Under the pieces are notes generated by a model, which was not told where the DNA came from, did not search any database, and saw only the letters and a program-made list of their open reading frames with translations. A stretch of DNA of 64,000 nt from assembly GCF_003610195.1 (NCBI RefSeq), contig NZ_RAPO01000001.1, forward strand, positions 1,054,001-1,118,000, written 5' to 3'. The translations under genes and the position numbers were made by a program. The stretch's first letter is position 1, and every line of letters starts with the position of its first letter. The stretch comes from Halopiger aswanensis. Its GTDB lineage: Archaea > Halobacteriota > Halobacteria > Halobacteriales > Natrialbaceae. This document shows positions 1 through 9,270 of the stretch, one piece after another.

Positions 1-7
1 GAAATCG

Positions 8-1039
8 TCAGTTTTGTCTGAAGAGCCGGTCTACTGTGTCGATTCTGTGTGAAATAGTATGGTTCTCCTTAATGAGTCTCGTTCCTCTTCTCCGCTTTTC
101 AAGGTAGCTCTCTGGGTCTGACAAGTACTGGTGTGCTTGGGAGGCAAACTCCTCCTTTGAGTTAAAGATCAAGCAATTATCATTAGTGAATCCTGCTCTG
201 GCGAGGTCATTGGAGTATTGGGCGAAGAGCAGGGCTCCCGCAGCAGGAATTTCAAAATATTTACCGAATAGATACTGCCATTCGGGATCTAACGACCCCG
301 CGGCAACCATACAGTCGAAGTTTCTGAGCCATTGGTAGTACTCATCATGTTCGAAAATACGGTTTTGATGGCCCGAGTTGTCATAATCGATAATATAGTC
401 TTGTTGTCTACACCAATCCCTCATTTTATACACCTCTGATCCGGACGCACCAGTAAGGTGAATTTCTTCATTACCTCTGAACTGAACCTCTTCGGGGGAC
501 AGTACGAACTCCGAGGGAACTGCCCAGGGAAAGAACTCCAATCGATCCTCTTCTAACTGAGGCATCCAGTGAAAGAACGGGTCATAAACTGGAGAAAGAA
601 CGCGATCAACGTTATTCTGATGAATGTACTCGTAGAACCACTCAGGATCTGTGTTCGGGTCACTCGCAAATAAAAGGACGGTATGGTCCTCATCGAGATA
701 ATCCAGTGTTGGACCTTTATTATTTCGTGCGCCGAAGGCAAAAATATTGTCAAGTTCTTCTGCTTTTCGCTCGTAGAGTCGCTGTGTGGTAATAATGATT
801 GGGTCAAACCGATCGATGAATTGGTTGATGAAATACGGATACTCAGCAACCGTCCACTCTCCCCGCCGTTTCAGCCCCCAATTCAAAACTAGTCCATATC
901 GAGAGGATTTGTCAACCTGGTTTTGTTCCATTATTTTATTTATGATGGTATCGTGGAAATTCGCATATTGACCATACAGCTCGGCGCGTACAAGGGACGG
1001 ATCACGTAGGCCTCTCAGAATTTGACGAGGTGAGTACAT
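8..1039 (-). CDS. CgeB-like glycosyltransferase (putative)
   Basis: A 343-residue protein with no signal peptide or membrane segment. The C-terminal third (about residues 235-340) resembles the glycosyltransferase group-1 domain of CgeB/spore-maturation-type proteins: a segment on a central figure being visible, an EIPAAG-type stretch where such enzymes bind the nucleotide sugar, and a closing section about residues being elongated by year-style helical repeats typical of the fold. It would transfer a sugar from a nucleotide donor in the cytoplasm. The N-terminus (MYSPRQILRGLRDP) closely matches that of the sulfatase-like protein ending the next block (MYSSREILSGLRKP), so the two share a leader-like segment. 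It is divergent from the gene at 1186. Assignment to the GT-B fold is fairly likely; substrate unknown. Confidence 0.6.
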   Translation of the reverse strand: MYSPRQILRGLRDPSLVRAELYGQYANFHDTIINKIMEQNQVDKSSRYGLVLNWGLKRRGEWTVAEYPYFINQFIDRFDPIIITTQRLYERKAEELDNIFAFGARNNKGPTLDYLDEDHTVLLFASDPNTDPEWFYEYIHQNNVDRVLSPVYDPFFHWMPQLEEDRLEFFPWAVPSEFVLSPEEVQFRGNEEIHLTGASGSEVYKMRDWCRQQDYIIDYDNSGHQNRIFEHDEYYQWLRNFDCMVAAGSLDPEWQYLFGKYFEIPAAGALLFAQYSNDLARAGFTNDNCLIFNSKEEFASQAHQYLSDPESYLEKRRRGTRLIKENHTISHRIDTVDRLFRQN

Positions 1040-1155
1040 TCTTGCTGAATTCTCTCCTCGCTAGCTCGTAAAGTTCTGTCGAAAGGGCCAGATAGCTACG
1101 ACGGTAGATTTAAAGACAGAATAATCACAATTACAGATTTAAGCTAGCAATAGAG

Positions 1156-1163
1156 TATAAATA
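1156..1163 (+). promoter_or_regulatory. TATA box, leaderless start of the 1186 gene
   Basis: TATAAATA lies with its centre about 26 nt before the GTG at 1186, the spacing expected for an archaeal leaderless transcript. This supports GTG 1186 over the in-frame ATG at 1195. Confidence 0.6.
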
Positions 1164-1185
1164 GTGCCAGAAAATAGGCTCAATA

Positions 1186-2184
1186 GTGCGTGAAATGCGA
1201 GGAAAATACAATCTCAATAACATGCTTGGTCTGGTCAAGAATCCGAGTAAAGTCCCCAATGCGTTTGGATACATTTGGGATGATCTTACTACTGTCGGAC
1301 ACAACAGCTTTGGGAGATTTTATTACAATCATCAATATAAGAATCGAGAAGTGGACATCATGCAGAAGGATTGGGACAATCTTCTCTTGCTGGATGCGTG
1401 TCGGTACGACATTTTGCAGTCTCTTGCCGACCGGGAAATAGAGAAGATTGTATCTGTCGGAGGACGGTCATCCGAATTCATTGAAGAAGCGATGAATGGC
1501 AAGGAATTATACGATACCGTCTATATCTCATCGAACCCCCACGTTGAAATGACGCTTGATGATGGTGTCTTTCACGATGTGATAAAAACCTATGGGGAAA
1601 GTTGGAAGAATCAGCGAACAAACGATCATACCAAATTCCACCCTGAGAACGTCTACAACATTGCAAAGGACAATATTGAATCGTATTCAGATAAGTATAT
1701 TGTAGTTCATTTTATGCAACCACACGGTCCGTATTTTGGTGAGAAGGCCAAACACCTGAGACAGGAGTTGGCCAGTGAATACAATATCAGATTCACCCGG
1801 TTACCAGATACGGAGGAGAACGGAAAAAAACAATATGCAGACCTGATGTATGCTGCAAAGGATGGCTACCTATCTGCAGCGCAGATACATGAGGTATACA
1901 TTGAGAACCTAAAACTCGTACTAGAATATGCCGAGAAGTTAGCTAACGAGCTCAATGGGAAGACAGTCATCTCATCTGATCATGGTGAGAACTTAGGCAA
2001 TCCGGGCGGGGTTTTTTCACCAAAGTACGGACACAATGGGTATTCACCTGAGGTCAGATTTGTCCCATGGATGGAGTTTGAATATGAACAGCGAAAAAGT
2101 GTAACCAGTGAGACACCGGTCGAATCGGAATCCGTTGATGACGAAACAGTTAGAGAGCAACTGGAACATTTAGGATACTTATAG
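1186..2184 (+). CDS. Sulfatase-like / alkaline phosphatase superfamily hydrolase
   Basis: A 332-residue protein of the alkaline-phosphatase/sulfatase fold. A metal-binding Asp sits in LLLDACRYD (about residue 69), a FMQPHGPY segment follows in the middle, and the second metal site is SSDHGE (about residue 265). The end, EQLEHLGYL, is a tail shared by other proteins of this superfamily in the window. The N-terminal 60 residues are not catalytic and resemble the leader of the minus-strand paralogue at 2284. No classical CxPxR sulfatase motif is visible, so it may be a phosphodiesterase or a phospho-group transferase acting on glycans rather than a true sulfatase. The GTG start is supported by the TATA box upstream. 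Confidence 0.75.
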   Translation: MREMRGKYNLNNMLGLVKNPSKVPNAFGYIWDDLTTVGHNSFGRFYYNHQYKNREVDIMQKDWDNLLLLDACRYDILQSLADREIEKIVSVGGRSSEFIEEAMNGKELYDTVYISSNPHVEMTLDDGVFHDVIKTYGESWKNQRTNDHTKFHPENVYNIAKDNIESYSDKYIVVHFMQPHGPYFGEKAKHLRQELASEYNIRFTRLPDTEENGKKQYADLMYAAKDGYLSAAQIHEVYIENLKLVLEYAEKLANELNGKTVISSDHGENLGNPGGVFSPKYGHNGYSPEVRFVPWMEFEYEQRKSVTSETPVESESVDDETVREQLEHLGYL

Positions 2185-2283
2185 TCTAATACTGGCTATT
2201 GGATGTGCCTTTCAGGATTTGCATAATACTCTGTGGTCCTGATGAAAACCTAATAAGAGTCATAGGATTGTTCCAATATCGAT

Positions 2284-3183
2284 CTAATCGTAGACATATC
2301 CTAAATCAGCTAGTCGATCAGATACGTCAGACTCAATCCCATTATCATTTGGTCGGATCTCACCAGTTTCTATTTCTCGCCGAGGTTCTTTCTCTTTTTC
2401 TAGCCAGGGTACTGTAACTAAAGATTTTAAAAATGTCCCACCAGGGTGTCCATAGATTCCAAATCTACCAAATGTATTTCCATGATCTGACGTGATTACT
2501 GATTTTCCATTCATTCCATTTAGAAGCTTTTTAACCTCCGGGATAACTAATTCAAGGTTTTCACGATAAGCCTTCCAAACTGTCTCCTGCTCTACGATAC
2601 CCTTCTCAAGTTGATCCCAAACTGATTCTACTTCTCTCTCGTTTTTTATCACTCCATCCCCTGTTAGAGTCCCATGTTCAATCTGCTGTCCCGTTTCACC
2701 AATGAATGGGTAGTGTGGTTGAACATAATGAATTATCAAACGTTTTTGTGGATACTGCTTGTGTGCCCTAAGTGCCCGTTCAGTTACGTCGTCAGGAAGG
2801 ACTGTGTGTAGTTCATTATCCCAACTACCTTCCCAAAGTCTGATACAATCGTGAAATTGCTCCCCAACTTCGTGTCGTTGCACTTGTGGGTTCGCAGAAA
2901 TATACACTGTATCTGGAAATTCATTATCGGAAAAATTATACTGGAGGAATCCACTTGTGCTCGAATCGCTGGAGATAACAGATCGTAGTTCTCCTTCTAT
3001 GGTATTGACCTGCTTAAATAGATCATACCTGCAGGCATCGAGAATGATTAGATTATCCCAGTCCTTTTCCATTACTTTAATCCCAGTCCGACCCCGGATT
3101 TTCCTATTATAGAGCCGATTTAATTCCAAAACTGCTTTTCGGGGTTTACGTAATCCAGAGAGGATTTCTCGTGAGGAATACAT
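2284..3183 (-). CDS. Sulfatase-like / alkaline phosphatase superfamily hydrolase
   Basis: A 299-residue paralogue of the convergent gene at 1186. It shows the same LIILDACRYD metal site (Asp at about residue 49), a conserved SANPQV segment, YVQPHYPFIG in the middle and ITSDHGNTFG near residue 235. The C-terminus is LADLGYVYD. No CxPxR motif is visible, so the name covers the fold, not a proved sulfatase activity. It lies 7 bp downstream of a GT4 gene on the same strand, so it is probably cotranscribed with it and acts on the same glycan (inference). Confidence 0.75.
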   Translation of the reverse strand: MYSSREILSGLRKPRKAVLELNRLYNRKIRGRTGIKVMEKDWDNLIILDACRYDLFKQVNTIEGELRSVISSDSSTSGFLQYNFSDNEFPDTVYISANPQVQRHEVGEQFHDCIRLWEGSWDNELHTVLPDDVTERALRAHKQYPQKRLIIHYVQPHYPFIGETGQQIEHGTLTGDGVIKNEREVESVWDQLEKGIVEQETVWKAYRENLELVIPEVKKLLNGMNGKSVITSDHGNTFGRFGIYGHPGGTFLKSLVTVPWLEKEKEPRREIETGEIRPNDNGIESDVSDRLADLGYVYD

Positions 3184-3190
3184 TATTCTT

Positions 3191-4297
3191 CTACTCAGTT
3201 TCGGTATTGTGGGTCTCCTCTATTAAAGTCTCGAGTCGTCGTTCAATCCTATCAGTGATTTTTTCAATACTATGGTTATTTATTCCGTATTCACGGGCAT
3301 TCATACTAATCTGTCCGCAGTATTCTGGATCTTCAATCATTTGAGTGATTGTTTCTTTTGCTTCTTTAATTGATTTGCAGCGAACACCAATGGTATTATT
3401 TTTAATTGCCGAGTCAGGATCCGTACTAAAGCTAACTACTGGTGTCCTGTGGAGCCATGATTGAATGAACGTATTTGGGAACCCCTCTGAACCACCCGTA
3501 TGAACATATACAGATGCTTTTTTGAAGTATTCATTGCTTTCCTGGACTCCGCAACCCCCAAGATACTCTAGTTTCTCGTGTTGGTCCGCTTTCTGTTGAA
3601 CATACTCATGTACCTCTTCGTTTACTGGTCGTCCTACGATCCAGAACTGGCAGGAAAGGTCTTCCGTTGCTTCGAACAGACGGATGAATGTTTCTGGATT
3701 CTTTACTCTCTTGAGACTTGATAGCCAGAGCACTACTGGTGGAGTCTCCTTCTTGAAGTCGGGATCAGGAACCGGATGCCCGTTTCCAATGAGAGTACTC
3801 TGAAGATCATGGTTTTCTTCAAGTAATGCTTGTTGCTGGCGTGTCTGAGTAAATATCACGTCCGGGACTCGGAGAAGATATCGATATATTGCGTATCGTC
3901 CCATACTAACGAGATTTTGTAATAGCCCCTTTGACGGTTGATGGAGCCCCCCGGAGAACAATGGCTGGCACTGGATATCCCGTGAAATATTATATACAAA
4001 TGTGGAATCCAGTTGCCGTTTGGCTCGCCAAAGAAGCGGAAGATCTAGTGCTAACCGGAAATAGTAGATATCGGCTCTGATGTCCTTGAGTGCTTCAAGT
4101 GCTTGAGTCTTGGTCGCATTCAAACGGTGGACCGTAATTCCCTCGTCCTCTATAGTTTCAACTCTATCCGATTGATATGCTACATAATGTGTCTCATGAC
4201 CTCGTTTAGCGAGTTCTCTGCTTATAAGATAGGACTGATATTCTGCACCACCTGGTACATCTTTCGGATACTTACGTAAAACAGCACAGAACCTCAT
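3191..4297 (-). CDS. Glycosyltransferase family 4
   Basis: A 368-residue GT-B enzyme. The N-terminal domain starts MRFCAVLRKYP and has the glycine-rich PGGAEY acceptor loop (about residue 15), typical of GT4 proteins. The C-terminal Rossmann domain contains VVLWLSSLKRVKNPE (donor phosphate loop, lysine) and the EX7E-like region GGSEGFPNTFIQSW. It should transfer a sugar from a nucleotide donor to a lipid-linked glycan at the inner face of the membrane. It follows the GT2 at 4351 and precedes a sulfatase-like gene, giving a probable three-gene minus-strand operon. Donor and acceptor cannot be told from sequence. Confidence 0.85.
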   Translation of the reverse strand: MRFCAVLRKYPKDVPGGAEYQSYLISRELAKRGHETHYVAYQSDRVETIEDEGITVHRLNATKTQALEALKDIRADIYYFRLALDLPLLWRAKRQLDSTFVYNISRDIQCQPLFSGGLHQPSKGLLQNLVSMGRYAIYRYLLRVPDVIFTQTRQQQALLEENHDLQSTLIGNGHPVPDPDFKKETPPVVLWLSSLKRVKNPETFIRLFEATEDLSCQFWIVGRPVNEEVHEYVQQKADQHEKLEYLGGCGVQESNEYFKKASVYVHTGGSEGFPNTFIQSWLHRTPVVSFSTDPDSAIKNNTIGVRCKSIKEAKETITQMIEDPEYCGQISMNAREYGINNHSIEKITDRIERRLETLIEETHNTETE

Positions 4298-4350
4298 CTA
4301 ATTATCTAGGATTGATTTATTTTGATTGGCCATATACCTTGTGATTCATC

Positions 4351-5256
4351 TTAGAAAGGGGGTTTGCCTTTCAAATATCGTAATTTATCCCTCATTCGCA
4401 TTAGTAGCACTTGAACATTTACTGGAAGAGTCAGAAGAACACGTTTGATAGATTCTTCGAATAGCCTTCTTTTTGTTAAAATACCATCATTTGACTGAAG
4501 CCACCTTACCTGACCATTGACTACCTGTTTATACCCCCACTTCTGTAGAAAATATTTTTTGCTTTTTTCTAGTCTTTTCCTGTTTTTCCTAGATTTCATA
4601 TATTCGTTATCACCACCTGGATTATGTTTAAATATTACATTTGGATTTACCGCAAATTCCCAGTTCGTGTTTTGCATATGACCCAAGAAGAAATCTGTGT
4701 GTTCCCAACCTATCTTATACTTTGGGTCCCAGCAATAATCCTCTAAACACTCTCGGCGGAATATAGCTACATTTTGAATAACATCGAACTCAACAAGCGG
4801 TGCATTTGCTACCTTTTTCACCTCTTTTTTCCCCCTAATGCCTCTAAAAATTATATTTCCTTGATCGTAGAGGTCGTAACAGTCGCTTCGAATCCTTTTT
4901 TCTTCCCAAAGAATCCCACCGACACCACCAAGATCAGACCGAATCTCGAGCTGATCACGAAGTTCAACTACATTTTTTGGCAACTCTATATCGCTATCTA
5001 CGATCAGTAAATACTCCTCGTTAAGTTCATCAACTATTTGCTTTCGACTATTTCCTAGCCCAGAGTCGTATTCTATGTCAAGAACAGTTATATCGGTTTT
5101 AGAGAAGTTATTATATATTTCCCTCTTTTCTTCTGTCATATTTCCGTTATCAGCAATGATGACTCGATCAATTTGGTCCCCTTTTACCGAGTGAAGGAGG
5201 TTTTTTAATTTATTTGGGCGTTTGAAAACAGTCACTCCTAAGGCAAGCTCGCTCAT
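4351..5256 (-). CDS. Glycosyltransferase family 2
   Basis: A 301-residue GT-A enzyme. It opens with a short strand ending in LGVTVFKRP, then VIIADNG (about residue 35) and the metal/nucleotide DxD-like motif in LLIVDSDIELP (about residue 90). The C-terminal part is rich in basic residues (KSRKNRKRLEKSKK) and ends without a clear membrane helix, although a hydrophobic patch VLLTLPVNVQVLLM could associate with the membrane. Gene is clearly AT-rich relative to the central part of the window, suggesting a different origin. First gene of the minus-strand run 5256 to 2284. Confidence 0.82.
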   Translation of the reverse strand: MSELALGVTVFKRPNKLKNLLHSVKGDQIDRVIIADNGNMTEEKREIYNNFSKTDITVLDIEYDSGLGNSRKQIVDELNEEYLLIVDSDIELPKNVVELRDQLEIRSDLGGVGGILWEEKRIRSDCYDLYDQGNIIFRGIRGKKEVKKVANAPLVEFDVIQNVAIFRRECLEDYCWDPKYKIGWEHTDFFLGHMQNTNWEFAVNPNVIFKHNPGGDNEYMKSRKNRKRLEKSKKYFLQKWGYKQVVNGQVRWLQSNDGILTKRRLFEESIKRVLLTLPVNVQVLLMRMRDKLRYLKGKPPF

Positions 5257-5414
5257 CTAAGCAAATTCTTTGCTTATGGTCTATTGGGGTTTACGATGCG
5301 TCGTGGTCAGTAAGTTTTCTCAATATTTAATTATATTCATATATACAGATATGCGATTTTGTAGCGTGGTAAGATGGACTTCAAGCCATTCCTCGTCCTC
5401 GAGCAGAATTCTGA

Positions 5415-5684
5415 CTTCGATACTTTCTGGTACCCTCGATTTCCTCTACTACTCTTCGAACAGGGGATTTCAAATACCACCAAAGCTTGGATCGAACTGA
5501 ATTCTTTCAGTTACCGAACGCAACCGGCGATGTAACGGATCATCATCCCTCTGTCGCCGAGACGCTTGAAACAGATCTGAATGCGTGGTTAGAGTCCGGG
5601 GGACAACCAGTCGGGGAAGTAAACGATGCCGAATTTACTGACACGATGGAACAGCAACTCCGTGATCTCGGTAAAATTCAATAA
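5415..5684 (+). pseudogene. C-terminal remnant of a sulfatase-family gene
   Basis: The frame is open from 5415 to the stop at 5684, with only a weak TTG (5487) as a start. It reads TLRTGDFKYHQ, then RTEFFQLPNATGDVTDHHPSV, AETLETDLNAWLES and finally EQQLRDLG. This is the usual C-terminal layout of sulfatases (the LRTGDFKYI strand, the FxLxxDPxE loop, the terminal helix). The metal-binding N-terminal two thirds are missing, and the upstream frame is closed by a TGA at 5412. It is convergent with the intact family member at 5687. I read it as a decayed fragment, not a small functional gene. Confidence 0.7.
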
Positions 5685-5686
5685 TA

Positions 5687-6664
5687 TTATATGTATCCGA
5701 GATCTTCGAGCTGGCTTTTGACCTGTTCTGACTGTTCTCTGCTTCGTTTTTGTTCGAATTGGCGTCCAGTTGGTTCATGATTACTGTCATTCAGTGCGTA
5801 TTCGATTCCATCTCGAACACTTTCTACTCCAGTGATCGGTTCAATTGTTTCTGGATGCGTGGTTGCAACCATCGCCTCATGGGTGTGAACACCGTCTTGG
5901 AGACCGTGGTCGCTTACAAGGATGAGTACATCATCGTCGGTAAGATCACCACGAAGTTCGCTAACGAACTGATCAAGCTCTTCGTACACTGCCATCTGCA
6001 TACTTGGACGATCGAACGCTACATGTCCAATTAGATCCAGTCCACTCGTATATCCAAACACGAGCTCATACTCTTGACTCCGAAGAGCACGTCGGACACG
6101 AGCGATCCGGATCATTGCCATCTCCATACAAAGTTCGTAGAATGCTTCGGGATCGGACGAAACGTGTCCGGATTCGGTATTGAGATCGCGCTCGAAAAGA
6201 TTACCGAGACTTCGCCGAAGTTGATGTTCTCGGTCTTCTGAATCTGGGTCAGTAACGTAGTTCGGGATTCCGATCGGAGAAGCGTCACGACCATCAAAGA
6301 CCGTATCAATTCCATTTTCGCTATAATAGGATGATTCTACACGGAACGCATCCTGATCAGTATTGTTGAGGAGCCACGCACCGATACGAGTTTGAATTTC
6401 ATCAGGAACTAAGATATTTGCGATCGAACTACCAACCCTAAGAAACGGATTTTCCCAGGCAACGCCGTCTTCAAGCTCTAGGCCGTGTTTTTTGGGCGGG
6501 AGTCCAGTGATAATTGTTGGCCAAAGCTCATGTGTACTCGGTTCTCCCGAAGCACTATTTATCGTATTGATCCGCTTGTGCCCTTCTAAGGTCAGACTCG
6601 GATGTTCATCTGGATCGACGAGGTCTGGATCAAGTGCATCGATCCCCAAAACAACGACTGTCAT
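5687..6664 (-). CDS. Alkaline phosphatase family protein (type I phosphodiesterase-like)
   Basis: A 325-residue protein of the type I phosphodiesterase/nucleotide pyrophosphatase group. The first metal aspartate lies in VVLGIDALDPDL (residue 8), the probable nucleophile region is STHELWPTIITGLPP (about residues 43-57), GYTSGLDLIGH gives the middle metal ligands, and LVSDHGLQDGVHTHEA (about residue 250) supplies the last ones. The C-terminus QLEDLGYI matches the other family members here. It lacks a signal peptide, so a cytoplasmic role on nucleotide sugars or lipid-linked glycans is plausible (inference). Confidence 0.8.
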   Translation of the reverse strand: MTVVVLGIDALDPDLVDPDEHPSLTLEGHKRINTINSASGEPSTHELWPTIITGLPPKKHGLELEDGVAWENPFLRVGSSIANILVPDEIQTRIGAWLLNNTDQDAFRVESSYYSENGIDTVFDGRDASPIGIPNYVTDPDSEDREHQLRRSLGNLFERDLNTESGHVSSDPEAFYELCMEMAMIRIARVRRALRSQEYELVFGYTSGLDLIGHVAFDRPSMQMAVYEELDQFVSELRGDLTDDDVLILVSDHGLQDGVHTHEAMVATTHPETIEPITGVESVRDGIEYALNDSNHEPTGRQFEQKRSREQSEQVKSQLEDLGYI

Positions 6665-6794
6665 TAGTCCATTGTTATCGTTTTCGCGGTTAAGCGTTTT
6701 CTATTAAATAGTACGATCAAGAACAGTACAAAATATGGCGTATATCCAAAACTCATCTACTGTTTCAGCGGAGTTACGGCAAGAACTTGATTAC

Positions 6795-7931
6795 TCACCC
6801 AATATTGGAGAGGATTTCTTGATACCGTTGTGTCGCTGCCTGAAAGCTATATTCTGATTTGGCTAGTTGTCTCCCATTCGCGCTCATTTTATGCCGATCA
6901 TCTCTTGAATAGAAATCTTCTATTCGAGCAGCTATCGTTCTCGGGTTTCGGTTTGACATTCTCATCCCAGTTTCATCTTCACGGACGACATCTGGGATTC
7001 CCGAAACGGGTGTTGCGTAAACTGGTGTTCCACACGCGAAGGATTCCAATATAACTGTTGGAAGACCTTCTGTTGGTTGGGAAGGTAACACCAAAAGTCC
7101 AAATCGGCTTAAGACTTTAGGAACATCCTCTCGGTCAATCCATCCAGTCAGTTCTACCGCTCCAGAATTAATCTCGTCTGAAAGTTCCGCTTCCAGCCAC
7201 TCCTTCAGGTCGCCATCACCTGCAAAAACAAACATTATATCGTCCGAGAGATGCTTCGCGACTTCGGCGAGTTCCCGAATTCCCTTTTCTTCGTCGAGTC
7301 GCCCAAGAAAACCGACTATCTGATTGCGCTCGTCATACGATATCCTTGGAGAAAATCGATCTGTGTCAATGTACCGTGCTCCATGTGGATACAGTTTCTC
7401 CTCAAACCGCTCAAGCTTTAGTTCCTTGGCCATTGATGGGGTATACGTGATGATAGCGTCGGCCAATCGGTAGCCAATCTCTTCTAAGAGCCGTATCGAA
7501 CCGGCTAATCCTCGAGCAATAGCCGATGGAACGCGCTCTTCCCAGTGTAATCGTAGTGTGAGCGGGACATCTCCACGTGGCTCGAGCACAACAGTCTTTC
7601 CGGATGCCTTCGCCGCGAGAAGCGGGATGAGATACGCTGTTGTCCCGAAAAAGAGGACAATCGACTCATCCCGGCCCCAGATTTCACGTGCCATTCGAAT
7701 CTGATTCTGGAGAAACCGGATAGCAGCAGTCGAAATCGAACTGCCGGTACCAACCATTGCGATGTCGATGACCTCATGATCGTCACGGATCGAGGAATCG
7801 TTCGGCAGGTTTGCGGTGAGCAGCGAGACAGTAGTGATTGCACCGAGAATTTCTACGAGGGTTTCTACATGCGACTGACTCGCACTGGATACGGGTTGTG
7901 TAACGACGCAGATATCATCGTCGTCGGGCAT
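6795..7931 (-). CDS. Glycosyltransferase family 4
   Basis: A 378-residue GT-B protein. The donor-binding domain begins at IVGFLGRLDEEKGIRELAE (about residue 213) and contains FAGDGDLKEWLEAEL and the EX7E-type stretch PTEGLPTVILESFACGTPV (about residue 295). The start ATG at 7931 lies 1 bp after the stop of the upstream dehydrogenase gene, so the two genes are translated as one operon with the GT2 before them. The likely role is addition of a sugar, perhaps the uronic acid made by the dehydrogenase, to a lipid-linked glycan; that link is inferred from position only. Confidence 0.85.
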   Translation of the reverse strand: MPDDDDICVVTQPVSSASQSHVETLVEILGAITTVSLLTANLPNDSSIRDDHEVIDIAMVGTGSSISTAAIRFLQNQIRMAREIWGRDESIVLFFGTTAYLIPLLAAKASGKTVVLEPRGDVPLTLRLHWEERVPSAIARGLAGSIRLLEEIGYRLADAIITYTPSMAKELKLERFEEKLYPHGARYIDTDRFSPRISYDERNQIVGFLGRLDEEKGIRELAEVAKHLSDDIMFVFAGDGDLKEWLEAELSDEINSGAVELTGWIDREDVPKVLSRFGLLVLPSQPTEGLPTVILESFACGTPVYATPVSGIPDVVREDETGMRMSNRNPRTIAARIEDFYSRDDRHKMSANGRQLAKSEYSFQAATQRYQEILSNIG

Positions 7932-7932
7932 A

Positions 7933-9210
7933 TCAGAGTCGATACACCGTCTCGGAGTCCGCGTCTTTAGTCGCGTTTCGCGCGTCGAATACCAGCGAGG
8001 CTTGCTCTACAACATGATCGAAATCGATCACACTGTGGTCAGTCAGTACCAGTACGCAGTCAGCGTCTTGCAGTCGGTTCCGAGTTAGTCCGACCGACTC
8101 ATAGGTCGTCCCTTCTACATCGAATTGGGAGACGTGGGGGTCGTGGTACGCAAGATCGGCGTGACGCTCCTCAAGTAGTCCCATCACATCATAGGCCGGC
8201 GACTCTCGAACGTCCGAAACGTCCGGCTTGTATGCTACGCCAACAACGAGAATAGACGATTGGGATACTGCCAGCCCCTCCTGATTGAGAAGATCGGTTA
8301 CACGACGGACGACGTGGAGGGGCATCTCACGGTTGATCCGATCTGCGAGGTCGATAAAGCGCGTCTGTATATCCTGTTGACCGGCTTTCCACGAGAGGTA
8401 CAGCGGATCAATAGGAATGCAGTGGCCGCCGAGTCCCGGGCCCGGATAGAATGGCATGAACCCGTAGGGCTTCGTGGAGGCTGCTTCGACGACTTCCCAG
8501 ACGTCGACGCCCAACTCGTGGGCAATCATCGCGACCTCGTTTATCATTCCGATGTTGACCGCCCGGAACGTGTTCTCGAGGAGTTTGACCAGCTCAGCTT
8601 CAGTCGACGACGTTACCCGAACAACATCGTCGAAGATCGGCTCGTACAGCGCCATTGCGTGGTCGCTGCAGTCGGCCGTCACGCCGCCGAGTACCTTTGG
8701 AATCTCGGTTAAGCGATAATCGTCCCGCCCGGGATCGATCCGTTCGGGAGAGAAGGCGACGTAGACGTCTTCACCGACTGACTTGCCGTTTTCTGCCAGC
8801 GTTGGTGCAACCAATTCCTCAGTTGCACCCGGATAGACGGTGCTCTCGAGGACGACAGTACAACCGTCTGGGAGGACATCGGCGAGCCGTTCGGTAGCGT
8901 CGGCGACGTAAGAGAGGTCAGGTTGGCCCGTCTTTCGCAGCGGGGTCGGGACACAAATCGAAACTCCGTCTACGTCGGCAAGATCCTCGTAATCGGTTGT
9001 TGGATGAAACCGATCATTGACGACGGATTGGACTTCGTCGTCCGCAACGTCAGTAATATACGATTCGCCGCGTTTGAGCGCCGTAATTCGGTCTTGATCG
9101 ACGTCGACACCGACGACATCGTATCCGGAGCGAGCAAAAGCCAGCGCGAGCGGAAGCCCGACGTAACCGAGTCCGACGACGCCGACTCGAGTGGTAGACC
9201 GCATTACCAC
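7933..9210 (-). CDS. Nucleotide-sugar 6-dehydrogenase (UDP-glucose/UDP-ManNAc dehydrogenase family)
   Basis: A 425-residue protein of the UDP-glucose/GDP-mannose dehydrogenase family. The NAD-binding motif GLGYVGLP is at residues 13-20, the central domain carries the family sequence ENTFRAVNIGMINE, the catalytic cysteine lies in GPGLGGHCIPIDPLY (about residue 265), and the C-terminal domain contains VGVAYKPDVSDVRESPA. It oxidises C6 of a UDP-sugar twice, using NAD, to give a uronic acid. The GHCIPIDP form is shared with WecC/WbpA-like enzymes, so the substrate may be a UDP-HexNAc; UDP-glucose (the AglM role) is the alternative. It sits between an AglG-type glucuronosyltransferase-like gene and a GT4, which fits supply of a uronic acid to the N-glycan. 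Confidence 0.9.
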   Translation of the reverse strand: MVMRSTTRVGVVGLGYVGLPLALAFARSGYDVVGVDVDQDRITALKRGESYITDVADDEVQSVVNDRFHPTTDYEDLADVDGVSICVPTPLRKTGQPDLSYVADATERLADVLPDGCTVVLESTVYPGATEELVAPTLAENGKSVGEDVYVAFSPERIDPGRDDYRLTEIPKVLGGVTADCSDHAMALYEPIFDDVVRVTSSTEAELVKLLENTFRAVNIGMINEVAMIAHELGVDVWEVVEAASTKPYGFMPFYPGPGLGGHCIPIDPLYLSWKAGQQDIQTRFIDLADRINREMPLHVVRRVTDLLNQEGLAVSQSSILVVGVAYKPDVSDVRESPAYDVMGLLEERHADLAYHDPHVSQFDVEGTTYESVGLTRNRLQDADCVLVLTDHSVIDFDHVVEQASLVFDARNATKDADSETVYRL

Positions 9211-9270
9211 CTGATTATGAAATGATTACCTTAACCCCACCGGTTACATAATCAGCAACTTATCAGGACA

